Part shown: positions 41,333 through 49,400 of the stretch, piece by piece
Position numbering within the stretch: position 1 is the stretch's first letter
Layout of the letters: every line of letters starts with the position of its first letter
Assembly: GCA_024235935.1 (NCBI GenBank)
Contig: JACKLL010000012.1
Coordinates: forward strand, 40,240-104,239
DNA: 64,000 nt
Source: Rhodoferax sp.
GTDB taxonomy: Bacteria; Pseudomonadota; Gammaproteobacteria; Burkholderiales; Burkholderiaceae_C
Direction of reading: 5' to 3'
Translations under genes and position numbers: made by a program
The notes under the pieces: model-generated
What the model saw: the letters and a program-made list of their open reading frames with translations, nothing else
Databases searched by the model: none
Told to the model about the DNA's origin: nothing

Positions 41333-42877
41333 TCACCCGGACACCACCGTCGTCATGCGCCGGTACTGCAACGCTTCTGCCAGGTGCGTGATTTGCACAT
41401 CGTCATCTCCGGCGAGGTCGGCAATCGTGCGCGCCAGCTTCAAGGTGCGGTGGGTGCCCCGTGCCGACCAGCCGAGCCGGGTGGCCGCAAGGCTCAGAAA
41501 CCGGGTGCTGGCGTCATCGAGGTGGATGTGCTGCGCAATTTCTGCCGGCTCCAGCAGATGGTTGGGTTTTTGCTGGCGCTGCTCGGCACGTTGGCGGGCA
41601 TGCATCGCGCGCGCGCGCACGGCGGCGCTGGCCTCGCCGCGGCCCGACTGCAGCAACTCTTCGCTGGGCAGGGCGGCCACCGACACATGCAGATCGATCC
41701 GGTCCAGCAACGGGCCGCTCAGGCGCCCCTGGTAGCGCAGCACCTGGTCCGGCGAACAGCGGCAGGCACGGCCAGTGGCGCCGAGGTAGCCGCATGGGCA
41801 GGGATTCATCGCGGCAATCAGCTGAAAGCGGGCCGGAAACTCGGCCCTACGGGTGGCGCGTGCAATCGTGATGGTGCCGGTCTCCAGTGGCTCGCGCAGG
41901 GCCTCGAGTGCCGCGCGCGGGAACTCGGGCAGTTCGTCCAGAAACAGGATGCCGTGATGGGCCAGCGAGATTTCACCGGGCCGGGGCGGTGATCCGCCGC
42001 CGACCAGCGCAACCGCACTGGCGCTGTGGTGCGGAGAGCAGGTCGGTCGCTTCGCCCAGTGGGCCATCGAAAACCGCCCGCACAGGCTCGCGAGTGCGGC
42101 ACTTTGCAAGGCCTCGGCCTCGCTCATGGGCGGCAGCAGACCGGCCAGGCGCTGGGCCAGCATGGACTTGCCGGAGCCTGGCGGGCCGGTCATCAGGATG
42201 CTGTGCCCGCCGGCGGCGCCGATTTCCAGGGCCCGTTTTGCGCCGGCCTGGCCCTTGACGTCTGCCAGGTCGGCATAGCTGGACGCCACCGCAATCGGGA
42301 CCGGGTGCACCCGGCTCCAGCCGGGCTCCGGATCGGGCGTGGGGGTTGTCGCTGTCGCGGGCTGGAACCGGCGTACGACGTCGAGCAGGTGCTGTGCCCG
42401 GTAGACAGTGGCGCCGGGTACCAGCGCCGCCTCCTCGGCGCTCTCGGGTGGGAGTACCTGCTGCAGCGATGACAGGCTTGCGGCCTGCAGCGCCAGGCTC
42501 ATCGCAAGGGCGCCGCGGACCGGCCGCAGACTGCCCGACAGCGACAGTTCACCGGCAAACATGTGTCCCGCCAGCAGGTCGGCGCCGATCTGCTCGCTGG
42601 CCGCCAGCACGCCCAGCGCAATCGGCAGATCGAAGCGGCCCGAATCCTTGGGCAGGTCCGCCGGTGCCAGATTGACGGTGATGCGCTTGTTGTGGGGGAA
42701 CGCGAGGCCGGAGTTCAGGATGGCCGAGCGGACCCGTTCCCGAGCCTCCTTGACCTCGACATCGGCCAGACCGACCAGCGTGAAACTGGGCAGGCCATTG
42801 GCCAGATGCACCTCGACGGTCACGATGGCGGCATCCAGGCCAAGCAATGCACAACTTTGTACCAGTGCCAGGCTCAT
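41333..42877 (-). CDS. comM: YifB/ComM family Mg-chelatase-like AAA+ helicase
   Basis: The 514-residue protein has the N-terminal Lon-protease-like fold (MSLALVQSCALLGLDAAIVTVEVHLANGLPSFTLVG), a Walker A TGPPGSGKSML in the AAA+ core and the four-Cys-like insert CPCGYLGATGRACRCSPDQ, then HVSVAALPSEELL and a C-terminal Mg_chelatase_C domain. ComM proteins promote branch migration during natural transformation and recombination. Length and motifs are complete. It stands divergent from glnK-amtB; the gap holds the glnK control region. Confidence 0.95.
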   Translation of the reverse strand: MSLALVQSCALLGLDAAIVTVEVHLANGLPSFTLVGLADVEVKEARERVRSAILNSGLAFPHNKRITVNLAPADLPKDSGRFDLPIALGVLAASEQIGADLLAGHMFAGELSLSGSLRPVRGALAMSLALQAASLSSLQQVLPPESAEEAALVPGATVYRAQHLLDVVRRFQPATATTPTPDPEPGWSRVHPVPIAVASSYADLADVKGQAGAKRALEIGAAGGHSILMTGPPGSGKSMLAQRLAGLLPPMSEAEALQSAALASLCGRFSMAHWAKRPTCSPHHSASAVALVGGGSPPRPGEISLAHHGILFLDELPEFPRAALEALREPLETGTITIARATRRAEFPARFQLIAAMNPCPCGYLGATGRACRCSPDQVLRYQGRLSGPLLDRIDLHVSVAALPSEELLQSGRGEASAAVRARAMHARQRAEQRQQKPNHLLEPAEIAQHIHLDDASTRFLSLAATRLGWSARGTHRTLKLARTIADLAGDDDVQITHLAEALQYRRMTTVVSG

Positions 42878-42929
42878 GGCGATTTTTCCTTGTTTTGGTG
42901 CGCCCCGGCAGCGACCCCGATCGTGAGAC

Positions 42930-42944
42930 GCACCAAGACTGTGC
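42930..42944 (+). promoter_or_regulatory. NtrC-like enhancer site
   Basis: GCAC-N7-GTGC resembles the NtrC half-site pair (GCACC..GGTGC). It lies about 103 bases upstream of the sigma-54 promoter of glnK, a usual enhancer distance. Only one clear site is seen. Confidence 0.45.
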
Positions 42945-43032
42945 GCATGGCGGGTTAAACCTCTGTTTCACCTTGCCGGCCGATTGAAGCGCCTCTACCC
43001 GCATCGGGCATCCGCCCAGCACAGGACTGTTT

Positions 43033-43048
43033 TGGCACGGTCCGTGCA
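43033..43048 (+). promoter_or_regulatory. Sigma-54 promoter of glnK-amtB
   Basis: TGGCACGGTCCGTGCA: GG at 43034-43035 and GC at 43046-43047 with ten bases between, matching -24/-12 except for GTGC in place of TTGC. Transcription should start near 43059, 110 bases before glnK. Confidence 0.75.
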
Positions 43049-43168
43049 TTGGGGCTTGGGTAGTCCACTCTTGATCCCATGACCATGAAGATTCCCGAAT
43101 GCGTCGCGGGCCAGGGCCGTAACGGTCTGGTGGCTGGCGTGATACACAACTTTTGACAGGAGCCGGAA

Positions 43169-43507
43169 ATGAAAATGATTGCAGCGGTTATCAAGCCGTT
43201 CAAGCTGGACGAGGTGCGAGAAGCCTTGTCCACCATCGGGGTGCAAGGCATCACCGTAACGGAAGTCAAGGGCTTCGGCCGCCAGAAGGGCCACACCGAG
43301 CTCTATCGCGGAGCCGAGTACGTGGTTGACTTCCTGCCCAAGGTCAAGATCGAAGTGGCGGTCTCCGACGAACTGTCGGAACAGGTCATCGAAGCGATCG
43401 AAAGCGCCTCGCGCACCGGCAAGATCGGTGACGGCAAGGTTTTTGTGTACGACCTCGAACAAGTGGTGCGGATCCGCACTGGCGAAACCGGAAAGGAAGC
43501 ATTGTGA
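43169..43507 (+). CDS. glnK: Nitrogen regulatory protein P-II (GlnK type)
   Basis: The 112-residue trimeric signal protein senses 2-oxoglutarate and ATP/ADP and blocks the ammonium channel. The T-loop GHTELYRGAEYVVDFLPKVK has the uridylylation site Tyr51; GKIGDGKVFV (about 82-91) is the nucleotide-binding B-loop. SD AGGAG precedes the ATG. Its stop codon overlaps the GTG start of amtB by four bases (43504-43507). It is classed as GlnK by linkage with amtB; GlnB would look the same in sequence. Confidence 0.95.
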   Translation: MKMIAAVIKPFKLDEVREALSTIGVQGITVTEVKGFGRQKGHTELYRGAEYVVDFLPKVKIEVAVSDELSEQVIEAIESASRTGKIGDGKVFVYDLEQVVRIRTGETGKEAL

Positions 43508-44931
43508 AGAAACTACTCCTGTCCCTGACTCTCGGGCTCGGCCTGGTGCTGGGCTCTGGTGCCGTCATGGCCCAGGCGACTCCGGCTGCTGCCACCGAGC
43601 AAGCTGCGGCGTCCGCACCTGCCGCTGAAGCCGCCGCCGCCCCTGCTGCGGCCGCCGAAGCCGCTCCTGCTGCCGCTGCAGCGCCCGCAGCCAAGGCTCC
43701 GACCGTCGACAAGGGCGACGTGGCCTGGATGATGGTCTCCACGATCCTCGTCATTCTGATGGTGGTGCCCGGACTGGCCTTGTTCTACGGCGGCCTGGTA
43801 CGCAGCAAGAACATGTTGTCGGTCCTGATGCAGGTGCTGGTCGTGTTCTCGCTGATATCCGTGCTGTGGGCCGTTTACGGCTACAGCCTGGCGTTCGGTG
43901 GCGAGGGGCTGATCATTGCCAATCTGGACAAGCTGTTCCTGTCCGGTGTGACGACGGCGTCGCTGGCGGACACCTTCAGTGAAGGCGTCAAGATCCCTGA
44001 ATTCATCTTCATTGCGTTCCAGGCGACTTTCGCCGGCATCACCTGCGCACTGATCGTGGGCTCGTTTGCCGAGCGGATCCGTTTTGGTGCAGTGCTGCTG
44101 TTCTCGGTCCTGTGGTTCACGTTCAGCTACCTGCCGATCGCCCACATGGTGTGGGGCTCCGGTGGTTACCTGCTGGGCAAGGGCGCTCTTGATTTCGCCG
44201 GCGGTACCGTCGTGCACATCAATGCGGCCATGGCCGGTCTGGTGGGCGCCTACATGGTCGGCAAGCGGGTCGGCTACGGCAAGGAGGCGATGGCGCCGCA
44301 CAGCCTGACGTTGACCATGGTCGGTGCTTCGCTGCTGTGGGTGGGCTGGTTCGGCTTCAATGCCGGCTCCAACCTCGAGTCCAATGGCGGCGCTACGCTG
44401 GCCTTCATCAACACGCTGTTTGCCACTGCTGCCGCCGTGCTGGCATGGGCTGGCGGTGAGGCGCTGTCCAAAGGCAAGGCTTCGATGCTCGGAGCTGCTT
44501 CCGGTGCCGTTGCCGGCCTAGTCGCCATCACGCCGGCTTGCGGCTCGGTCGGCCCGATGGGCGCGATCATCATCGGCCTGCTGGCAGGTTTCCTGTGCCT
44601 GTGGGGTGTCACCGGCCTCAAGAAGATGCTGGGTGCGGACGACTCGCTGGACGTGTTCGGCGTCCACGGCGTCGGCGGCATTCTGGGTGCCCTGTTGACC
44701 GGCGTGTTCACCGCGCCAGGCCTGGGCGGCACCGGTTCCGCCGAGTTCTCGATCAGCCACCAGCTGTTCGTTCAGGCCGAAGGTGTCGTCATCACCATGG
44801 TCTGGTCTTCGGTCGTCGCCTTCATCGCCTACAAGATCGTCGACATGGTCATCGGTCTGCGCGTCAGCGAAGAAGACGAGCGCGAAGGTCTGGATATCCG
44901 CTCTCACGGGGAAACGGCCTACAGCCGCTGA
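43504..44931 (+). CDS. amtB: Ammonium transporter AmtB with Ala-rich N-terminal extension
   Basis: The 475-residue protein has a GTG start coupled to glnK. After a signal peptide (MKKLLLSLTLGLGLVLGSGAVMA) comes a 45-residue Ala/Pro stretch, then the Amt fold: KGDVAWMMVSTILVILMVVPGLALFYGGLVRSKN, and the ammonium-pore motifs HMVWGSGGYL, GGTVVHINAAMAGL, DVFGVHGVGGILGALLTG with twin-His region. It imports ammonium and is blocked by GlnK. Two terminators follow. The extension is common in betaproteobacterial AmtB proteins and may be exposed to the periplasm. Confidence 0.95.
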   Translation: MKKLLLSLTLGLGLVLGSGAVMAQATPAAATEQAAASAPAAEAAAAPAAAAEAAPAAAAAPAAKAPTVDKGDVAWMMVSTILVILMVVPGLALFYGGLVRSKNMLSVLMQVLVVFSLISVLWAVYGYSLAFGGEGLIIANLDKLFLSGVTTASLADTFSEGVKIPEFIFIAFQATFAGITCALIVGSFAERIRFGAVLLFSVLWFTFSYLPIAHMVWGSGGYLLGKGALDFAGGTVVHINAAMAGLVGAYMVGKRVGYGKEAMAPHSLTLTMVGASLLWVGWFGFNAGSNLESNGGATLAFINTLFATAAAVLAWAGGEALSKGKASMLGAASGAVAGLVAITPACGSVGPMGAIIIGLLAGFLCLWGVTGLKKMLGADDSLDVFGVHGVGGILGALLTGVFTAPGLGGTGSAEFSISHQLFVQAEGVVITMVWSSVVAFIAYKIVDMVIGLRVSEEDEREGLDIRSHGETAYSR

Positions 44932-44938
44932 TTCCCCG

Positions 44939-44981
44939 CAGCAGGGACGGCGCGGCCAATGCCGTTCCCTGCTGGTTTTTC
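44939..44981 (+). terminator. Terminator 1 after amtB
   Basis: Stem CAGCAGGGA-CGGC / GCCGTTCCCTGCTG with one bulged base and a nine-base loop, followed by a run of five T at 44976. Confidence 0.75.
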
Positions 44982-45004
44982 TGCAAGTCTCCAAGGTGGC
45001 ATTC

Positions 45005-45042
45005 AGTCCGCGTGATCCTCAGGATCCCGCGGACTTTTTTTT
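45005..45042 (+). terminator. Terminator 2 after amtB
   Basis: AGTCCGCG (45005-45012) pairs with CGCGGACT (45028-45035); the inner part GATC also pairs. A run of eight T follows (45035-45042). The tandem arrangement should give near-complete stop of the highly expressed glnK-amtB operon. Confidence 0.85.
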
Positions 45043-45090
45043 GGGGTGACCCCGCGCATGCAAAATACAGGAAAACACGACGGCATCCCC

Positions 45091-45957
45091 ATGACTACAT
45101 CCGTGACTCTTCGATGCGGCGCCATGCGCTGCGAGGTGGCGGCGCATCTGGGCGCCGCAATCGCCGGTCTCTGGCGCGGCGAACTGCCGGTGCTGCGCTC
45201 CACGCCCGTAGCGGAGCTGTCCCAGGTGCGGCTGTCAGGCTGCTACCCGCTGGTGCCGTTTTCCAACCGCGTGGCCCATGCGACCTTGCTGTGGAACGGC
45301 ACCAGCCATCCTCTGGTCGCCAACTTTGCGCCGGAACCGCACGCCATCCATGGTGTGGCCTGGATGCGCCCCTGGGAGGTGCTCGAGGCCGACGACACAT
45401 TTGCATTGTTGTCGTTCGAGCACAGGGCCGACGCCAGCTGGCCCTTTGCCTTCGATTGTTCGCAGGCGTTTCGGCTGACGCCCGACGCGCTGGAGGTGAC
45501 CCTCAGCGCCACCAACCAGTCGGATCAGCCGGCGCCGTTCGGGCTGGGCTGGCATCCGTTCTTTGCCAAGCGGCCGGGCAGCCGGGTCCGTTTTCAGACC
45601 GACGGGCGCTGGGAAATGGGGCCCGACAAGCTGCCGACGCACCGGCGCGACAATCCAGGACTGGACGTGGATTGCGACACGCTTGACATCGACCACTGTT
45701 TCGACGGCTGGCGCGGCGCGCTCGTGATGCAGGACCCGCAAATGACGGTGCGCCTGGGCTCCAGCCTCGACCATCTGGTGGTGTTCACCAACGCCGATTG
45801 CGATTTCGTGGCCATCGAACCGGTCAGCCATGTCAACAACGCGATCAACATGGCAGGGGCGGATGCCGCGCGCCTGCAACAGCTGGGTGTCCGGGTATTG
45901 CAGCCGGGGGAGTCGATGAGCGCTACCATGCGGATCGAAACAGGACCCGGAACATGA
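45091..45957 (+). CDS. Aldose 1-epimerase family protein
   Basis: The 288-residue protein (chosen start MTTSVTLRCGAMRCEV; ATG 45058 is another option, neither has a good ribosome site) is of the galactose-mutarotase fold: GCYPLVPFSNRVAHA, EPHAIHGVAWMRPW with the active-site His, FGLGWHPFFAKR with another His, and VAIEPVSHV with the catalytic Glu. It interconverts sugar anomers or hexose phosphates in the cytoplasm. It overlaps the next gene, a lactonase, by four bases (ATGA), so both serve one oxidative sugar route. Confidence 0.85.
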   Translation: MTTSVTLRCGAMRCEVAAHLGAAIAGLWRGELPVLRSTPVAELSQVRLSGCYPLVPFSNRVAHATLLWNGTSHPLVANFAPEPHAIHGVAWMRPWEVLEADDTFALLSFEHRADASWPFAFDCSQAFRLTPDALEVTLSATNQSDQPAPFGLGWHPFFAKRPGSRVRFQTDGRWEMGPDKLPTHRRDNPGLDVDCDTLDIDHCFDGWRGALVMQDPQMTVRLGSSLDHLVVFTNADCDFVAIEPVSHVNNAINMAGADAARLQQLGVRVLQPGESMSATMRIETGPGT

Positions 45958-46868
45958 ATTGGCACGCCGTCACGCAGGAACCCAGTGCACTGGGAGAGTC
46001 GCCGTTCTGGCATCCGCAGGAGCGCCTGCTGTACTGGGTCGACATTCCCGGGCGCAAGATTCTGCGGGCGAACCCGGTGACGGGTGCGGTACAGAGCTGG
46101 GAGATGCCGCTGGAGCCGGGCTGCATCGCGCCGGCCGCCAGTGGCGGCCTGGTCGTGGCCTTGCGCGATGGCATCTACCGGGCGCAGGAGTGGGGTGTCG
46201 GTCTGCGCCTGCTGCACCGCATCGACCACGATGTGCTGACGACCCGCTTCAACGATGGCAAGGCCGACCCGCTGGGCCGCTTCTGGGCCGGCACCATGTA
46301 CGAGCCCCGCACCGCGGCCGTGGCCGAGCTGCTTGCGCTCGACTGCCGCGACGGCCGTACGCCGCAGGTCCAGCGCATGGCCGGTGGGGCGACCATCGCC
46401 AACGGCCTGGCCTGGTCGCCCGACCGGCGCCAGGTGTACTGGGCCGATACGCTGCAGCACACGATCTGGGTCTGGGACTGGGATGCCGACGCCAACACCA
46501 TGCACGGCGAGCGGGTGTTCCGCCAGTTCCCGCCCAAGCCCGTCGGCTGGCACAGTGGCATGGACGGCTATGGCGGGCGCCCGGACGGCGCCGCCGTGGA
46601 TTGCGAAGGTAACTACTACGTGGCCATGTTCGAGGGTCAGCGCGTGCTCAAGCTTGCGCCCGACGGCGACATCCTGGCCGAGATCGAAACGCCGGTCGTC
46701 TGTCCGACCATGCCGTGCTTCGGCGGGGATGACCTCAAGACGCTGTACATCACGTCGGCCCGTCACAACCGTCCGGCCCAGGAGCTGATGCAGATGCCGG
46801 AATCCGGTTGCGTGTTCGCCTGCCGTGTCGATGTTCCCGGCTTGCCGGTCAATTTGTTTCGCGACTGA
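45954..46868 (+). CDS. SMP-30/gluconolactonase family lactonase
   Basis: The 304-residue six-bladed beta-propeller protein has the metal-binding GESPFWHPQERLLYWVDIPG (Glu15), FNDGKADPLGRFWAGTM with Asn/Asp, and TIANGLAWSPD/YWADT segments. Such enzymes open sugar-acid lactones (gluconolactone, arabinolactone) after dehydrogenation. It is translationally coupled to aldose 1-epimerase. No sugar dehydrogenase is beside it, so the pathway is incomplete in this window. GlcE follows 73 bases later. Confidence 0.85.
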   Translation: MNWHAVTQEPSALGESPFWHPQERLLYWVDIPGRKILRANPVTGAVQSWEMPLEPGCIAPAASGGLVVALRDGIYRAQEWGVGLRLLHRIDHDVLTTRFNDGKADPLGRFWAGTMYEPRTAAVAELLALDCRDGRTPQVQRMAGGATIANGLAWSPDRRQVYWADTLQHTIWVWDWDADANTMHGERVFRQFPPKPVGWHSGMDGYGGRPDGAAVDCEGNYYVAMFEGQRVLKLAPDGDILAEIETPVVCPTMPCFGGDDLKTLYITSARHNRPAQELMQMPESGCVFACRVDVPGLPVNLFRD

Positions 46869-46941
46869 GATTCAAATTTCTGAACGCGCTGCGTTCAAAA
46901 GCCTCACGCCGGCTGCTGCGGGTGTCGTTACCATCGGACGC

Positions 46942-48045
46942 ATGGACACGCTGCTGACCCCGTTTGCTGACCAGATCCGATCCGCACTGGCAGATCGCAC
47001 GGTGCTGCGCATCCGCGGTGGCGGCAGCAAGGACTTCTACGGCGAGCAACTGCAGGGGCAGATCCTCGATACCCGGCCCTTGCGCGGCGTCTGCAGCTAC
47101 GAGCCCAGCGAACTGGTGGTGACGGCGCTGGCCGGCACCCCGCTGGTGGAACTGGAGGCGCTGCTGTCCGAGCACGGTCAGTACCTGGCCTTCGAGCCGC
47201 CCCATTTCGGTCCCGGCGCGACGGTGGGGGGCATGGTGGCAGCCGGCCTGTCCGGCCCGGCGCGGTTGGCCGCGGGTGCGGCGCGCGACCATGTGCTGGG
47301 CGTGCAGATGTTCAACGGTCAGGCCCAGTTGCTGCGCTTCGGTGGCCAGGTCATGAAGAACGTGGCCGGCTACGATGTCTCGCGCCTGATGGCGGGCTCG
47401 CTCGGTACGCTGGGTCTGATCACCGAAGTCTCGTTGAAGGTATTGCCGCGTCCGTTGGCCGAGGCTACCTTGCGCTTCGACATGGTGCAGGATGAGGCCT
47501 TGCAGCAGCTCAATCGCTGGGCGGGCAAGCCCCTGCCGATCAACGCCAGCTGCTGGTTCGCGTCGCCGGACACCAGCGGTCAGCTCTATCTGCGGCTGCG
47601 CGGTGCGCAGGCAGCCGTGGCCGCGGCCTGCCAGGTCCTGGGAGGGGAGACGGTCGATGCAGCGCAGGCGCAGCTGTTCTGGCAGTCGGTGCGTGAGCAA
47701 ACCGGCCCCCTGTTTGCCTGCGCCGACGACAGCTGTCTGTGGCGCCTGAGTCTGCCCGACACGGCGGCCGTGCTGCCCTTGCCGGGCCTGGCGCCGGTGC
47801 TCGAGTGGGGGGGCGCACTGCGCTGGGTCAAGGCGCCTGCTGCGCAGGCCCAGGAGCTGCGCCGTGTGGCAGCGGCTGCCGGCGGTCAGGCGCAGCTGTT
47901 TCGACGCGCTGCGTCTGCCGAAGCGGCGTGGCCTCCATTTCTGCATCCCATGGCCGAGCCCCTGCAACGCATCGCGCAAGGCCTGCGTCGGCAGTTCGAT
48001 CCTGCGGGTGTCTTCGGCCACGCGCGCATGTCCCGCGACGCCTAG
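46942..48045 (+). CDS. glcE: Glycolate oxidase FAD-binding subunit GlcE
   Basis: The 367-residue subunit with an FAD-binding PCMH domain reads RGGGSKDFYG, YEPSELVVTALAGTPL, FEPPHFGPGATVGGMVAAGLSGPARLAAGAARDHVLG and VMKNVAGYDVSRLMAGSLGTLGLITE, typical of GlcE. It forms the glycolate dehydrogenase complex with GlcD and GlcF, oxidising glycolate to glyoxylate. ATG 46942 is the first after the lactonase gene. glcD is not found upstream, where it usually lies; the gene ahead is the lactonase. Confidence 0.93.
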   Translation: MDTLLTPFADQIRSALADRTVLRIRGGGSKDFYGEQLQGQILDTRPLRGVCSYEPSELVVTALAGTPLVELEALLSEHGQYLAFEPPHFGPGATVGGMVAAGLSGPARLAAGAARDHVLGVQMFNGQAQLLRFGGQVMKNVAGYDVSRLMAGSLGTLGLITEVSLKVLPRPLAEATLRFDMVQDEALQQLNRWAGKPLPINASCWFASPDTSGQLYLRLRGAQAAVAAACQVLGGETVDAAQAQLFWQSVREQTGPLFACADDSCLWRLSLPDTAAVLPLPGLAPVLEWGGALRWVKAPAAQAQELRRVAAAAGGQAQLFRRAASAEAAWPPFLHPMAEPLQRIAQGLRRQFDPAGVFGHARMSRDA

Positions 48046-48066
48046 CAACGCACAGGTCCATCCTCC

Positions 48067-49308
48067 ATGCAGACACAACTCGCACCCGAGTACCAGGGCA
48101 CACCGGATGGCCAGGCGGCTGAGGCCATTTTGCGCAAATGCGTGCATTGCGGCTTCTGTACCGCGACCTGCCCGACCTACCAGTTGCTGGGGGATGAGCT
48201 CGATGGCCCCCGCGGGCGCATCTACCTGATGAAGCAGGTGCTGGAGGGGCAGACGCCCACACGCAAGACACAGCAGCACCTGGACCGCTGCCTGACCTGC
48301 CGCAACTGCGAGACCACCTGCCCCAGCGGCGTCGACTACGGCCATCTGATCGATATCGGGCGCAAGCTGGTCGACGCCAAGGTGCCGCGCCCGGCTGGCG
48401 AATCGCTGGTGCGCTGGGCACTCAAGGAGGGCTTGCCTTCGCCGCTGTTCGCACCCGCCATGCGCATGGGCCAGATGGTGCGCAACCTCTTGCCCACCAA
48501 GCTGCGCGACAAGGTGCCAGCTCGCCAGGAGGCCGGCCGCTGGCCGCAGCGCAGCCATCCGCGCAAGATGCTGATGCTGGCAGGCTGCGTGCAACCGGCG
48601 ATGATGCCCAACATCAACAGCGCCACTGCCCGCGTGCTCGATGCCGTCGGTATCGAGACGCTGCTTGCGCCATCGGCCGGGTGTTGCGGTGCGGTCAAGT
48701 TCCACCTCAATGACCAGCCCGGGGGGCTGGCCGCGATGCGCTCCAACATCGATGCGTGGTGGCCGTATGTCGACCGTGCCGACGGTGGCGTCGAAGCCAT
48801 CGTCATGAATGCGTCGGGCTGTGGCGTCACGGTCAAGGAATATGGCCATCTGCTGCGGGACGATCCCGCCTATGCACACAAGGCTGCGCGTGTCAGTGCC
48901 CTGACGCGCGACTTGAGCGAACTGTTGCCCGAACTGGCGCAGGCGCTGGCGGGGCGCATCGATCCCGCACGGATCCCGCCGCTGCTGGCCTACCATCCGC
49001 CCTGCACGCTGCAGCACGGGCAAGGCCTGCGTGGCGCGGTCGAGCAGCATCTGCAGGCGCTCGGCTTCACGCTCAAGGTGGCGCTGAACGATGCACATCT
49101 GTGCTGTGGCTCGGCGGGCACGTACTCGGTGCTGCAGCCGGTGCTGTCGCAGCAACTGCGCGAACGCAAGCTCGGCCATCTGCAAGCGCTTGCGCCGAGC
49201 GCCATCGTGTCGGCCAACATCGGCTGCATCACGCACCTGCAAAGCGGGACAGAGTTGCCGGTGCGCCACTGGGTCGAGTTGCTGGACGAAGCCTTGCTGC
49301 CCGCGTAG
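48067..49308 (+). CDS. glcF: Glycolate oxidase iron-sulfur subunit GlcF
   Basis: The 413-residue subunit has two 4Fe-4S motifs, CVHCGFCTATCP and CLTCRNCETTCP, and two CCG domains with CCGAVKFH and CCGSAGTYS. It passes electrons from GlcD/GlcE to the membrane chain. It is complete at both ends, begins 21 bases after glcE, and is convergent with the triple-PAS GGDEF-EAL gene. Confidence 0.95.
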   Translation: MQTQLAPEYQGTPDGQAAEAILRKCVHCGFCTATCPTYQLLGDELDGPRGRIYLMKQVLEGQTPTRKTQQHLDRCLTCRNCETTCPSGVDYGHLIDIGRKLVDAKVPRPAGESLVRWALKEGLPSPLFAPAMRMGQMVRNLLPTKLRDKVPARQEAGRWPQRSHPRKMLMLAGCVQPAMMPNINSATARVLDAVGIETLLAPSAGCCGAVKFHLNDQPGGLAAMRSNIDAWWPYVDRADGGVEAIVMNASGCGVTVKEYGHLLRDDPAYAHKAARVSALTRDLSELLPELAQALAGRIDPARIPPLLAYHPPCTLQHGQGLRGAVEQHLQALGFTLKVALNDAHLCCGSAGTYSVLQPVLSQQLRERKLGHLQALAPSAIVSANIGCITHLQSGTELPVRHWVELLDEALLPA

Positions 49309-49400
49309 CGGGCGCACCCGCAGCCGGCCCGGGTCGTGCCGGTCCCGGGTTGACGCGGCGGGCCGTCTCGCACGGCCCCGTTCGACAACGCCGCTTGCTG

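Noticed and set aside
43573..43701. Ala-coding stretch in amtB as a DNA repeat or phase-variable tract
   Set aside because: Codons vary (gct, gcc, gca, gcg) without a fixed unit, so no slippage-prone repeat exists at the DNA level.
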